Assembly: GCF_001663375.1 (NCBI RefSeq)
Contig: NZ_LCTF01000002.1
Span: 40,925-104,924 of the forward strand
DNA length: 64,000 nucleotides
DNA from: Caldivirga sp. MU80
Lineage (GTDB): Archaea > Thermoproteota > Thermoprotei > Thermoproteales > Thermocladiaceae
Direction of reading: 5' to 3'
The position numbers and the translations under genes were made by a program. The notes under the pieces are model-generated. The model had not been told where the DNA came from, ran no database searches, and saw only the letters and a program-made list of their open reading frames with translations. Positions 45,855 to 54,992 of this stretch are shown here, piece after piece (the stretch's first letter is position 1; the number at the start of each line of letters is the position of its first letter).

Positions 45855-46448
45855 ATGGCTAGGGGTTGCGTGCCTGGTGAGTTAATTGGTAGGGTTATTA
45901 ACCTGTTTAGGAATGCGCATGCGATATACGTGTACGGTGGTTCCCTTGACTGTAGTGGTGGTGACGTGGACGTGGCAGTGTTCACCAATAACCCACCAGT
46001 TGAGCTACCGAACCTAAGTGGTGTTGACCTGCAGGTCTTTAAGAAGCCACGAAACACGTTGTTCTTCGCCTACGTTGTTGAGACTGGGTTACTGGTCCAC
46101 GGTAAGCCGCTTCACATTGATGTTAATGAGGCCGTGAGGAATGAGGTAGGTAAGATTGGGGAGAGGGTCTTAACCTTCAGGAACAGTGATGATGAGGTCA
46201 TGGTTTGTAAGTCGCTTAAGGAGTTAATGTTCCTACTGGCGGCGTTAAGGTGCGGCTTAGATGGTTCAAGCAACTGGTACAGGATGAGCCACTGCCTCAT
46301 GAGCATGGGCATTGAGACACCGCTTGAGTTTAAGAACTGCCTAAGCCCACCAAGCCTAGGCACATTGAGGACCATTGGTGAGCCTGTGCTTAACAGGGTT
46401 ATCAATGAGTTAACGCAACTCACGAATAGACTGAGACTTGAGGTGTAG
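45855..46448 (+). CDS. nucleotidyltransferase-fold protein
   Basis: The 197 residues begin with a nucleotidyltransferase-like core: IYVYGGSLDCSGGDVDVAVF near residue 24 has G-S followed by D-V-D, the metal-binding pattern. HIDVNEAV near 96 may supply the third acidic residue. The second half is helical. It stands between two ATPase genes, divergent from the first. It could be an antitoxin-like partner or a regulator; the link is positional. Confidence 0.6.
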   Translation: MARGCVPGELIGRVINLFRNAHAIYVYGGSLDCSGGDVDVAVFTNNPPVELPNLSGVDLQVFKKPRNTLFFAYVVETGLLVHGKPLHIDVNEAVRNEVGKIGERVLTFRNSDDEVMVCKSLKELMFLLAALRCGLDGSSNWYRMSHCLMSMGIETPLEFKNCLSPPSLGTLRTIGEPVLNRVINELTQLTNRLRLEV

Positions 46449-46458
46449 GGCCTTAGGT

Positions 46459-46503
46459 CTGTTTCCTATAGGAAACAGCTTCCTCATAAATCTGTTTCCT
46501 ATA
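46459..46503 (+). promoter_or_regulatory. palindrome and half-copy flanking ATPase promoter
   Basis: CTGTTTCCTATAGGAAACAG (46459-46478) is a perfect 20-bp palindrome. Its left half CTGTTTCCTATA recurs at 46492-46503. A TATA-like TCATAAAT lies between them, and the GTG of the ATPase follows at 46510. Confidence 0.6.
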
Positions 46504-46509
46504 CTTACC

Positions 46510-47897
46510 GTGGGGTTTGAGGGTTTGCTTAGGGAGGTCATTGAGGAGTGGTTTGCCTTCAACATACCCACGGTCCTGCCCAGGGACACTAGCCCTAGTT
46601 GGCCCTAGGAGGGCTGGTAAGACGTACTTCATGTACTGGATAGCGCGGGACCTGGTAAACAGGGGTTGGCCACATAGGAGTATAGTGTATCTGGACTTTG
46701 AGGATGTTAGGTTAATGGGCATTAGGCCCTCGGACTTTGACTCATTCATTAAGGTTATTAATGAGGAGGCTAAGGCTTGGAACGGCAGAGTGGTACTACT
46801 ACTTGACGAGGTTCAGAACATACATGAGTGGGGTCGTTGGGTTAGGACACTTCTCAACAGGGGTAGGTACCTAGTTGTTGTTTCAGGCTCCTCGTCTAGG
46901 CTTAGGGCTAGTGAAGTCTCCACGGAGCTTAGGGGTAGGTACATTGAGAGGTTGGTTCTACCCTTCTCCTTTAGGGAGTTCCTTAGGGTTAGGGTTTTCA
47001 AACCGATTACCTAAGGGTGCCTGAAAGGCATGGAGAATTACTAAGCCACTTAAGGGACTACGTACTCAATGGCGCATTACCAGAGGTGGTGCTTAAGCCT
47101 GAACTAGCCGGTGAATTGGTTAAGGCTTATAGGCAGACCATAGTTTACAGGGATGTAATCGACAGATACCGTATAAGGGATGCATCATTCTTCGAGACGT
47201 TCCTTGAGCTAGTTGAGGATAGCTTCGGCAAATACGTATGACCCCCTCCCCGCCTCTTTGAGGTGGGGTTTCACGCTGGGGGTCTCGAGCGTTACCCCCT
47301 CTTTGGGGGTTGCTAATGTTTATAAACCTATCCCACGTAGTGGGGCAACCCCGCCCTGAAGGGCGAAGCTTGGCATGCCTGTCAATAACGAGGCTAAGTA
47401 ACTACTTCAAGAGTCTCGGCGTTAGGAAGAGTAAGAGGACCCTAGCCAATTACCTAAGGTGCCTCGAGGAATCATACTATGCAATACTCATTAGGCGATT
47501 TGGGTTTTCCAGGAAGGCCAGCATCCAACAGCCTAGGAAGGTTTTCCCAATAGATACGGCCTACTTCAGGAGGAAGTCAATGGGGAGTATGATGGAGTGT
47601 GCTGTTGCGGTTGAATTGATGAGGAGGGGGTTAGCCTACTCATACTTTAAGAACGGCGATTACGAGGATGACTTCGTTGTTGAGACTGAGCCTAGGGAGT
47701 TGATTCAAGTAACCTATGCCTCAGCCATGGATGAGGTGGATAGGAGGGAGTTGAGGGCCTTACTGAAGGCTAGGCAGGCGCTGGGTGGTGGTAAACTTAG
47801 GATCATAAGCTGGGACCTTGAGAGTGAAGTGGAGGTTGAGGGCCTCAGGGTCGCCATAACCCCACTGTGGATGTGGTTGATGAATCCCAGTACATAG
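46510..47897 (+). pseudogene. DUF4143-type AAA ATPase, two frameshifts and an element insertion
   Basis: The gene starts GTG-GGG-TTT (GFEGLLREVIEEWFAFNIPT), shifts near 46590 into LALVGPRRAGKTYFMYWIAR (Walker A), and continues through VVLLLDEVQNIHEW (Walker B). It shifts again near 47005 (FKP to DYLRVPERHGELLSH), then reaches DSFGKYV at 47238. A 143-bp MITE-like insert follows. The frame resumes at 47382 with SITRLSNYFKSLGVRKS and ends in the normal C-terminal nuclease-like domain at 47897. Removing the insert joins GTA-TCA precisely, restoring the reading frame. The gene is inactive but recently so. Confidence 0.85.
47239..47381 (-). mobile_element. MITE-like non-autonomous IS605/TnpB-family element, copy 2
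   Basis: This 143-bp insertion interrupts the ATPase gene with no target duplication, as expected for IS200/IS605 transposition. Read on the minus strand it has a left hairpin (AAGCTTCGCCCTTCAGGGCG), a middle hairpin (CCCCCAAAGAGGGGG), and a right hairpin ending GGGGGGTCA. It matches the copy at 2045-2199 along its length. The boundary may be shifted by one T. Confidence 0.85.
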
Positions 47898-48444
47898 TTT
47901 AATTAGACTCATGCATATGTTTAAAACAATATCCTTCAATTGTATAGATGTGAGTAATACTAATTTTGATGTCAAGTACCAGGGGATACCTGAAGTTAAT
48001 CTGATGGTGTTTCTTTAAATTTGAAGAGGTTTAGCGGTGGGCATGGTCTTAGCCATATCCTTAGATCTCTTATACACATTAATACTAGTAGGATTGAATG
48101 AAGTAAAAATAATGTTAGGCGGCTCCTATACTTAGGTGGTTAAACTTTACCTTTAGATGTATTATCAGAATAAAGACTTAAGGACTTAACACCAATGCAT
48201 TACATATAATTGGTTTCACATAGCATATCAATCCCTCATTAATCGTGGGTAATGTTGTTGGTAATTGCCTATCCCTCGTTGAAGTGTTCATCCAGTACCC
48301 AAATCCTTATAATCTACTACTCCGTGGGTGGTTCAATAGCTAAAGTCATTGTGGACTACACGGGACTGGCCATGCAGTCCCTATCAATAATAGCGGCATT
48401 AATAGAGGCATATAGGTTATTAACAAAGTTAAAAATATTTACCT
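47898..48444. other. 547 bases without a convincing gene
   Basis: No intact gene is supported here. A hydrophobic frame at 48252-48467 (71 codons, SIIAALIEAYRLLTKLKI) overlaps the end of the dehydrogenase on the other strand and could be a remnant of a membrane protein. Otherwise the stretch is AT-rich with no repeats noticed. Confidence 0.4.
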
Positions 48445-49266
48445 CTATACCTGCATGCTGCCCATAATTTCCCTATACCTTCTATTAAACCACCTATCGA
48501 CGTAACGCCTGATTAGTGGGTAAAGTGGCCTAATGAGTGAACCGGCCACGCGGTAGGTGAAGCCTGGCACAACATCACCGTTAAAGTTTGGGTCATCTAT
48601 CTTCTCAGCAATCCTCCTAGCCACGTAGGTTGGATCCATCACCGGCCCCATGGGACCCTCCCTAGCCCTTAAAGCCGTTGGGCTGACTATGGTGTTGTTG
48701 TGGAAGTTCGTCCTCATGTAGCCTGGGTAAACGCCAATTACCCTAATGCCAAGCGGCTTAAGCTCAATCCTTAATGCATCAGTTATGTTAGCCAAGGCGG
48801 CCTTGGTTGAAGTGTAGATTCCAAACCAAGGTACTGGTATGTGGGCTGCAAGGCTAGTTACATTAACCACGCAACCCCTCTCACCGGCTAAATCACCCAG
48901 GAAACCCTTAATGAGAAGTATTGGGGCAATGTAGTTTAAGTTCACTACCCTTACAATATCCGTCTCATTAAGCTCACTCAACGGCCCATAAATACCCATG
49001 CCTGCGTTATTGACAAGCACATTGACCTTAACCCCAAGGTTCTTCACCTTACCCACTAGTTCACTTATCTTGCCCAGGTCAGATAGGTCTTGGTCAATGG
49101 CCCAGGCATCCACATTATACTTACCCTTCAGTTCACCGGCCAGTTCCTCTAGGGTCTCTCTCCTCCTACCCACGAGAACTAGGTCATAGCCCTTAACTGC
49201 TAATTCCCTAGCCAATCCCTTACCAAGGCCTGAGGATGCGCCAGTAACCAAGGCAACTCTACCCAT
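48445..49266 (-). CDS. short-chain dehydrogenase/reductase
   Basis: The 273-residue protein has the SDR Rossmann motif TGASSGLGKG near residue 8, NNAG near 87, catalytic Ser in NVTSLAAH near 137, and Y-x3-K in YTSTKAA near 151. The C-terminal extension SLIRPLYPLIRRYVDRWFNR resembles membrane-associated SDRs acting on lipids or steroids, but the substrate is unknown. Transcribed alone. Confidence 0.88.
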   Translation of the reverse strand: MGRVALVTGASSGLGKGLARELAVKGYDLVLVGRRRETLEELAGELKGKYNVDAWAIDQDLSDLGKISELVGKVKNLGVKVNVLVNNAGMGIYGPLSELNETDIVRVVNLNYIAPILLIKGFLGDLAGERGCVVNVTSLAAHIPVPWFGIYTSTKAALANITDALRIELKPLGIRVIGVYPGYMRTNFHNNTIVSPTALRAREGPMGPVMDPTYVARRIAEKIDDPNFNGDVVPGFTYRVAGSLIRPLYPLIRRYVDRWFNRRYREIMGSMQV

Positions 49267-49575
49267 CGCAGGTTCGGCTAAGTAGAGGGGAAAGGAAATT
49301 TAAACATTAAGCATGGTTACTTAACATAGGTTAATGAGATACCTACAAGCAATTTCATCATTAATAAAAGATGCTCACATGCGCTAAGATTAGCGTTACT
49401 CATCCCTCTCTTAATCACCAAGTTTCCGTGAAAATTCAAATTTCAAGTTGCCAAGGAATGGGTAATCGAATTTAAATGCAGCCAACAACTCCGGGATCAT
49501 GATTTCCTTCAAGAGTTAAATGTTAAATTAGAACTTGAATTAATGCTTAAATAAGAAGGATGCTAAGTCCCTGCT
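49267..49575. other. 309-base intergenic spacer
   Basis: This spacer separates divergent genes. TATA-like TGCTTAAATAA lies about 25 bases before the cupin ATG. Nothing else is recognised. Confidence 0.4.
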
Positions 49576-49956
49576 ATGTACGTGGGCAATGTAAGTAATG
49601 TTCCCCAGCAGGACGTGTCAAGTATACTTAAGGGGACTAGGGGCTTTTACGTGCAGTGGCTGGTGACTAAGGATAATGGTTCATTTAAATACGCCGTTAG
49701 GAGGTTTGTGGTTAAGCCCAACGGCTACATGCCCCTTCACAACCACAAGTACACCGAGGCCGTGGTTATACTCAAGGGTAAGCTTAGGGTTAAGGGGGAT
49801 GGCGTCACCTATGAGCTTGGACCTGGGGACTTCTTCTTCACAGGCCCCTATGAACCACACTCCATTGAGAACATTGGTAATGAGGATGCGGAGTTCATAT
49901 GCGTGATATCGTATGAGGATGACATGACCCTGAAGCCCCTTCTAGGGGCGGGGTAA
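49576..49956 (+). CDS. cupin-domain protein, C-terminus replaced by element end
   Basis: The 126-residue single cupin has the metal-binding pattern H-N-H-x-x-T-E (PLHNHKYTEAVVILKGKL near 54) and the second motif GDFFFTGPYEPHSIENIG near 86. Its last residues (KPLLGAG) and stop are encoded by the left-end hairpin of the TnpB element, so the native C-terminus is altered by a few residues. The core is intact and probably folds. Substrate unknown. Confidence 0.85.
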   Translation: MYVGNVSNVPQQDVSSILKGTRGFYVQWLVTKDNGSFKYAVRRFVVKPNGYMPLHNHKYTEAVVILKGKLRVKGDGVTYELGPGDFFFTGPYEPHSIENIGNEDAEFICVISYEDDMTLKPLLGAG

Positions 49957-51473
49957 GGTTTTTAAGTCTGGTTGTTTGTTTTTGTTGCGGATGTTGTGTA
50001 GGGCTGTTGCTGTTGAGCTTGAGGTCACTAGAGAACTCAATAAGCTACTCTACTCCGTTGAAACCATGTACCTTAACATTGTTCGTGAGGTTGTTGAGTA
50101 CGCTGTTGTGAACAATGTTACGAGTGCAACACAACTTCAGAGGTTGTTCTACAGCAAGTATAGGAGTGAGTACCAGGGCTTGCATGCACATTTAATAATT
50201 CAAGCAATTAGACAAGCCGCAGAGATCGCCAAGTCATTCATGGAGAGGAGGAGGAAGGGCTTGGTGGACAAGCCCTACCCAGAGGTTAAGGCTGTGTCGA
50301 TTAGGTTTACAGAGCAGGCATGGAGTTATGAACAGTTCGTTAAATCAATAGCCCCAGTCAGGCTTAATCTATCGTTACTTGGCGAGAGAAGGGAGGTTTG
50401 GCTCAGACCACATAAACGTTTCTGGCTTTACTGGTGGAAAGTGTTGAATGGGGAAGCAGAATTAGCATCAACGCTGATTATTAGGCGTAGGTTGAATAAG
50501 TGGTACGCAGTATTCATCTTCGAGTTGAAGCCCAGGGAGGAAGAGCCAAAATCAATTGTTTCATTCGACATCAACGAGAACACCGTGGCTGTTGGTAAAA
50601 TCGACTTAGCATCTACAGTTGGTATGGTGGTTAATTGGAACAGGCAATACGTAACGCCACAATTGTATGAAATAAGGACAGACTTCGGTAAACTAGCCAA
50701 GAGGTATGAAAAGACTAGGAATATGATTATCGATAGGCTCAAGCCACTGTATGCATTACCAAACGGTAAGTACGTGAACATAATGAACACCAGGGAGTTT
50801 AGGAAGCGTGTTAAGAGGTTGAGGGAGAGGGGTAGGAAGGTTGGTAGGGTTAGGCAAATCGCTAATGAATTAACAAAAACACCGGCAATCATTGTAACAG
50901 AGGAGCTTGGCGAAAATCCGCAGGAATCGATGATTAATGAAATTGAGAAGGATGAGTTAAGGCATAGGATTAAGCAGACGCCGTTCAAGAGCATTGAGAA
51001 GGCGGTTGAGGATAAGGCCTTGGAGAGGGGTTCAAGGATATTCCACGTATCATCCTACAGGAACAGTAGGGTTTGCCCGATACACTTCACAAGGCTTGGG
51101 GAGACCAACGACTGGCACACCCTAAAATGCCCATTTGGGCACCTCGTGGATAGGGATCATGCCTCAGTCATGAACATGGCTTGGAAGCTAACACCAGAAG
51201 CGTGGACAAAAGGCGTATGGTGGGACTTGAAGAGTCTGAGCAAGAACATGAACTGGAGAAAGCACGAAGGAAAATCAAACCCACTTGTTCCGTACGAAAT
51301 CGTGAAGTACATACACGCCACACTCAAGGAATTCAAGGCCAGCTTTGAACAAAGCCCCGCAGTGCTGGCCCGGGGCAGCCCCATGAACCCAGCCGGAGAA
51401 GCCAATGAAGACTGGGCAAGGAAACCTCCCCGTTTTAAGGCAACACCCACCCCTCAGGACGGGGAGGAGGTCA
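49933..51473 (+). mobile_element. IS605-family element carrying only tnpB
   Basis: The left end has hairpin CCCCTTCTAGGGGCGGGG, the right end has CCACCCCTCAGGACGGGG followed by AGGAGGTCA. One gene, tnpB, lies between; there is no tnpA. It is inserted exactly between the 3' ends of the cupin and radical SAM genes, whose last codons read into its ends. It is the likely source family for the short elements at 2045 and 47239 and the solo end at 107. The right end should template the omega RNA. Confidence 0.85.
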
Positions 51474-51502
51474 GTATGCCTAGTTCCCTGGCATACTCGT
51501 AA
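49976..51502 (+). CDS. tnpB: TnpB RNA-guided nuclease
   Basis: TnpB is the RuvC-like nuclease ancestral to Cas12, guided by RNA from the element right end. The RuvC residues are visible: Asp in VSFDINENTVAV near residue 198, Glu in IVTEELGEN near 310, and Asp in HLVDRDHASVMNMA near 391. The zinc ribbon is unusual: CPIH near 368 and CPFGH near 384 instead of two C-x2-C pairs. The start may be TTG at 49976 or ATG at 49991. The 508-codon frame is longer than typical and its end runs through the right end. Confidence 0.9.
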   Translation: MFLLRMLCRAVAVELEVTRELNKLLYSVETMYLNIVREVVEYAVVNNVTSATQLQRLFYSKYRSEYQGLHAHLIIQAIRQAAEIAKSFMERRRKGLVDKPYPEVKAVSIRFTEQAWSYEQFVKSIAPVRLNLSLLGERREVWLRPHKRFWLYWWKVLNGEAELASTLIIRRRLNKWYAVFIFELKPREEEPKSIVSFDINENTVAVGKIDLASTVGMVVNWNRQYVTPQLYEIRTDFGKLAKRYEKTRNMIIDRLKPLYALPNGKYVNIMNTREFRKRVKRLRERGRKVGRVRQIANELTKTPAIIVTEELGENPQESMINEIEKDELRHRIKQTPFKSIEKAVEDKALERGSRIFHVSSYRNSRVCPIHFTRLGETNDWHTLKCPFGHLVDRDHASVMNMAWKLTPEAWTKGVWWDLKSLSKNMNWRKHEGKSNPLVPYEIVKYIHATLKEFKASFEQSPAVLARGSPMNPAGEANEDWARKPPRFKATPTPQDGEEVSMPSSLAYS

Positions 51503-52590
51503 GCCCTCCTCATCTCCTCCTCAGTAACCCTCCTATTCAATTCCCTGTACCTACTTAGCCTTGGGACTAGGTAGTCTGGGTGATACTGATCCATCACATT
51601 TACTATGGCCCTTGGGCAATTGTGCGCTATCCACCTTAGTACTGGCCTGGTGCAGCACTCAACATGCCCAGGCAGGACCAGGTGCCTTATTATAATGTCC
51701 TCGTCCCTATCACAAATCATCTTTAGATTCCTCGACACAACCTCAACGTACCTAGGTGCTACTGAGTACCTTAATGCGCATTGGTCATTGCCATACTTGA
51801 AGTCCGGTAGCCAAATGTCCATTAGGTGAATGATGAGTCTCATGCCTTCGGGGGTTAGGTATAGGTTACTGTTCCAAAGTTGAGGTACATTGATGCCCTT
51901 CTCAGCCAGTATCCTCAGGGATGGTATTATTACGTGTAGGTTTGGGGTTGGTTCACCCCCAACCCAGTTGATGTTTCTGGCCTCGGAGGCCCTAAGCTCA
52001 ATTTGCATTGAGGCCAAGTCGGCTTCATCAACCTCAATCCCGTTCTCTGGCCTCTGTGAAATATCCCAATTCTGGCAGTAGACGCACCTCAGGTTACACC
52101 CTGTGAAGAATATTGTTCCGCTGGGCACTAGTGATGCTTCTTCACCTATGTGTATGAAGTATGATGCAACTCTAGACCTCCGATCAAGCATACAGGCTCC
52201 CTTACCTTTAGTTCTATCTATGCCACACCTCCTCTCGCATAAGTTGCAGTTCCTAATGATCCTACTGACAAGCTCGATCTTAACATCTAAGAATGACGAC
52301 TTGGGTAAACTGGACTTAATAATGCTTGACCTTGGCTTAACCCTCTGCTCACCCCAGGCCTTATCAAACTCCTCACCCACCTTATCGTGGAGTCTCCACA
52401 ACTCCTCGGTACTCATCGACCTGTAGTCCTCATTAACCTCGAGCCTGGCTGCTATGTGGAATTTAGCGGGGGCTTGGTCATTCATGACTACGTAGTACCA
52501 GCTTAGCCTATTCCTAATCAAAGGATTGTCAAAGGCCACTACGGCATCCGGCCTATATAGGCGCCATATGCTTATATTCAGCCTATTCAT
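51454..52590 (-). CDS. radical SAM protein, PflA/COG1313-like
   Basis: The 378 residues carry the radical SAM cluster motif GCNLRCVYCQNW near 170, preceded by an extra Cys set CNLCERRCGIDR and KGKGACML near 118. GGEPTP follows near 207. This matches the pyruvate formate-lyase activase-like family of archaea, of unknown substrate. The last codons (TSSPS and stop) lie inside the TnpB element right end, so the native C-terminus is slightly changed. Confidence 0.87.
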   Translation of the reverse strand: MNRLNISIWRLYRPDAVVAFDNPLIRNRLSWYYVVMNDQAPAKFHIAARLEVNEDYRSMSTEELWRLHDKVGEEFDKAWGEQRVKPRSSIIKSSLPKSSFLDVKIELVSRIIRNCNLCERRCGIDRTKGKGACMLDRRSRVASYFIHIGEEASLVPSGTIFFTGCNLRCVYCQNWDISQRPENGIEVDEADLASMQIELRASEARNINWVGGEPTPNLHVIIPSLRILAEKGINVPQLWNSNLYLTPEGMRLIIHLMDIWLPDFKYGNDQCALRYSVAPRYVEVVSRNLKMICDRDEDIIIRHLVLPGHVECCTRPVLRWIAHNCPRAIVNVMDQYHPDYLVPRLSRYRELNRRVTEEEMRRAYEYARELGILTSSPS

Positions 52591-52728
52591 GATACCTCTA
52601 GGCCATATAAACTGGGAGGCCCTTAATTACCCTTGCTGCTAATCCTCACCTCATTGCTTCATTAACAAGCCATGCCTTCGGTGAATTAGGCATGGTTATT
52701 GTTATAAAGCCCCGTCAACTATTAACCT

Positions 52729-54102
52729 ATGCCTAGGGATTTGTCGGAGGTTTTCGTGGATTACGCCATAAACATTAAGTTCGATGACTTACCCATTAAC
52801 GTAGTCAATGAGGTTAAGAGGAGGGTGCTTGATAGCCTCGGCGTAGCCCTTGCCTCGTACACTGCTGAGCCAGTTAAGTACGCTAGGTCAGCTGCATTGG
52901 GCTTCAAGGGCTCCGTACCCATAATAGGCTCCAGTCAATCAACTACAGTAGACTGGGCCGCCTTCATAGATACACTCATGGTTAGGTACCTCGACTTCAA
53001 CGATACCTACCTATCCAGGGAGCCCCTACACCCCTCCGACATGGTGGGTACCGCCTTAGCCGTGGGTTCATACTCTGGGTCAGGTGGTAGGGACTTGGTG
53101 ACGGCTTTAGCCATTGGCTATGAGGTTGGGGTTAGGTTGTGCGACTCAGCTTCACTTAGGGCTCACGGGTGGGATCACGTTAACTACACGGGCATTGGGC
53201 ACCTCCTGGTTACTGGTAAGTTAATGAGGGTTGGTAGGGAACAGTTCATAAATGCCATGGCCATACACACAACCTCCCACCTATCAACTAGGCAGAGTAG
53301 GGTTGGTGAATTATCCCACTGGAAGGCGGCAACCACGGCTAATCAAGCCAGGAACGCGGTCTTCTCAGTAATAGCTGCGGCGCATGGTTTAACAGGGCCT
53401 GATAAGCCCATGGAGGGGGAGATGGGGTTCATTAGGCAGCTCCTCGGTGGGGAGTTTGACTACGGCCCCATTAAGGATCTTGAGAACCTGGCTAAGCCCT
53501 CGGCAATACTGAGGACCTACATTAAGCCCTACCCTGTCGAGTACCATGCTCAATCCGCCGTGGAGGCGGCGTTGAGGATTAGGGGCGAGTTAGGGTTAAC
53601 AGACCCTAATGAAGTGGAGCTGATCAACATTAGGACGTTTAAGGCCGCCTACGACATTATTGTTAAGGATCCTGAGAAATGGGATCCAAGGACCAAGGAG
53701 ACCGCTGACCACAGCCTAATGTGGGCGGTCGCAACGGCCCTAGTTAACGGTGACCTATGGTTAAACCACTATGAGCCAGGTAGGATTAGGGATCCAAGGG
53801 TCCTAGGCCTAATAAAGAGGACTAGGGTTGAGGTTGACCCAGAGTTGGATAAGCTCTACCCCCAGGCGACACCAACGGTGGTTACGGTTAAGCTTAGAGG
53901 TGGTAGGGAAGCTGAGGCTAGGGTTGATTACCCAAAGGGCCATCCCATGAACCCCATGAGTGATGGTGAGGTTGAGGATAAATTCAGGAGGTTAACCACT
54001 GGTCTTCTCACCAAGAGGCAGCAGGATGAAGTGGCTAAGATGGTTTGGAGCCTTGAGGAGCTTAAGGATGCGAACACGCTCATTAAGGCACTCCTCATAT
54101 GA
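52729..54102 (+). CDS. MmgE/PrpD-family protein
   Basis: The 457-residue protein belongs to the 2-methylcitrate dehydratase / aconitate decarboxylase family. It has VVNEVKRRVLDSLGVALAS near 25, LDFNDTYLSREPLHPSDMVG near 88, and HGWDHVNYTGIGHLL near 145. KPYPVEYHAQSAVEA near 264 contains family catalytic residues. In related archaea such genes lie in propionate or sugar-acid routes. It precedes a transporter, which might import its substrate. Confidence 0.88.
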   Translation: MPRDLSEVFVDYAINIKFDDLPINVVNEVKRRVLDSLGVALASYTAEPVKYARSAALGFKGSVPIIGSSQSTTVDWAAFIDTLMVRYLDFNDTYLSREPLHPSDMVGTALAVGSYSGSGGRDLVTALAIGYEVGVRLCDSASLRAHGWDHVNYTGIGHLLVTGKLMRVGREQFINAMAIHTTSHLSTRQSRVGELSHWKAATTANQARNAVFSVIAAAHGLTGPDKPMEGEMGFIRQLLGGEFDYGPIKDLENLAKPSAILRTYIKPYPVEYHAQSAVEAALRIRGELGLTDPNEVELINIRTFKAAYDIIVKDPEKWDPRTKETADHSLMWAVATALVNGDLWLNHYEPGRIRDPRVLGLIKRTRVEVDPELDKLYPQATPTVVTVKLRGGREAEARVDYPKGHPMNPMSDGEVEDKFRRLTTGLLTKRQQDEVAKMVWSLEELKDANTLIKALLI

Positions 54103-54161
54103 GGATGCATTTTTAGCCGCAGTGGTTGAGTCTTTAAACTATATTCCTAAAAGCTCAAGCT

Positions 54162-54992
54162 ATGGTGAGTAAGGATACCTACATTGCGGTGCTGGCCGGC
54201 ATGGGAGGATTCTCAGACGGCTTCGCACTACTGCTAGGTGGCTCGGCGCTACTATCCCTAAGCCATTACTTCAGGCTAACGGCGGGTGCCGAAGGTTTGA
54301 TAATATCGGCCCCCTTCCTGGGCTCGATAATAGGTGCAGTGGCCTTCGGTAGGTTAGCTGACTTACTGGGTAGGAGGGTAATATTCCTAAACGTACTTCT
54401 CTTCTTCCTCCTAGGCTCAATGATCAGTGCCCTAGCCCCCTCAATACTAGTGCTAATAGCAGGTAGGCTAATGGTGGGGATGGGTATAGGCGGTGACATA
54501 CCGTCAGGACTAGCCTTAGTGGCTGAGCTATCAGATAGTAGAAAGAGGGGTGGTTTATTGGCCATCCAAAGTATACTGTGGGGGCTTGGGGGAGCATCCG
54601 CGGCCCTAGTGGCCCTACCTCTACTCTCCCTCAGTAACATAGCGTGGAGGCCATTATTTGGCTTGGGCGCCATACCACCCCTGGTTACCCTTGTGTTGAG
54701 GAGGGAGATCAGCGAGAGTTGGGTTTGGAAGGTTAAGAGGAGTGAGGTAGAGGTTAGGATTAGGAACAGAGGTAGGTACGCATTAATGTTAGCCTTCACG
54801 TCAGCGTCCCTCTTCGCCTGGACCTTCATACTGGCTATATTCGCTAATTATACGCCGTCAATAATGGTATCAACCATGGGGTTGAGTAAAGCCTACGCCC
54901 TTTTAATTGGTGGCGCCCAGTGGCTTGGCTTCGTGGCCGGTGGATTAATGGTTTTAAGGTACTGTGATAGATTGGTAGGAGGATATTGCTAA
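54162..54992 (+). CDS. MFS sugar-type transporter, N-terminal part of frameshifted gene
   Basis: The first part shows the sugar-porter pattern GRLADLLGRRVIF near residue 65, and GRLMVGMGIGGDIPSGLALVAE near 100, and about eight membrane segments. At 54970 the frame runs off into VGGYC and a stop. Loss of one G in GATTGGTAGG (54971-54979) explains this: restoring it gives the expected D-R-L-G-R-R motif of the second half. Confidence 0.85.
   Translation: MVSKDTYIAVLAGMGGFSDGFALLLGGSALLSLSHYFRLTAGAEGLIISAPFLGSIIGAVAFGRLADLLGRRVIFLNVLLFFLLGSMISALAPSILVLIAGRLMVGMGIGGDIPSGLALVAELSDSRKRGGLLAIQSILWGLGGASAALVALPLLSLSNIAWRPLFGLGAIPPLVTLVLRREISESWVWKVKRSEVEVRIRNRGRYALMLAFTSASLFAWTFILAIFANYTPSIMVSTMGLSKAYALLIGGAQWLGFVAGGLMVLRYCDRLVGGYC

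Noticed and set aside
48252..48467. Hydrophobic 71-codon frame
   Set aside because: It overlaps the dehydrogenase end, has no good start signals and no recognisable family; kept only as a possible remnant.
50428..50994. 188-codon minus-strand frame inside tnpB
   Set aside because: Hydrophobic antisense shadow of the tnpB gene, with no promoter and no known motif.
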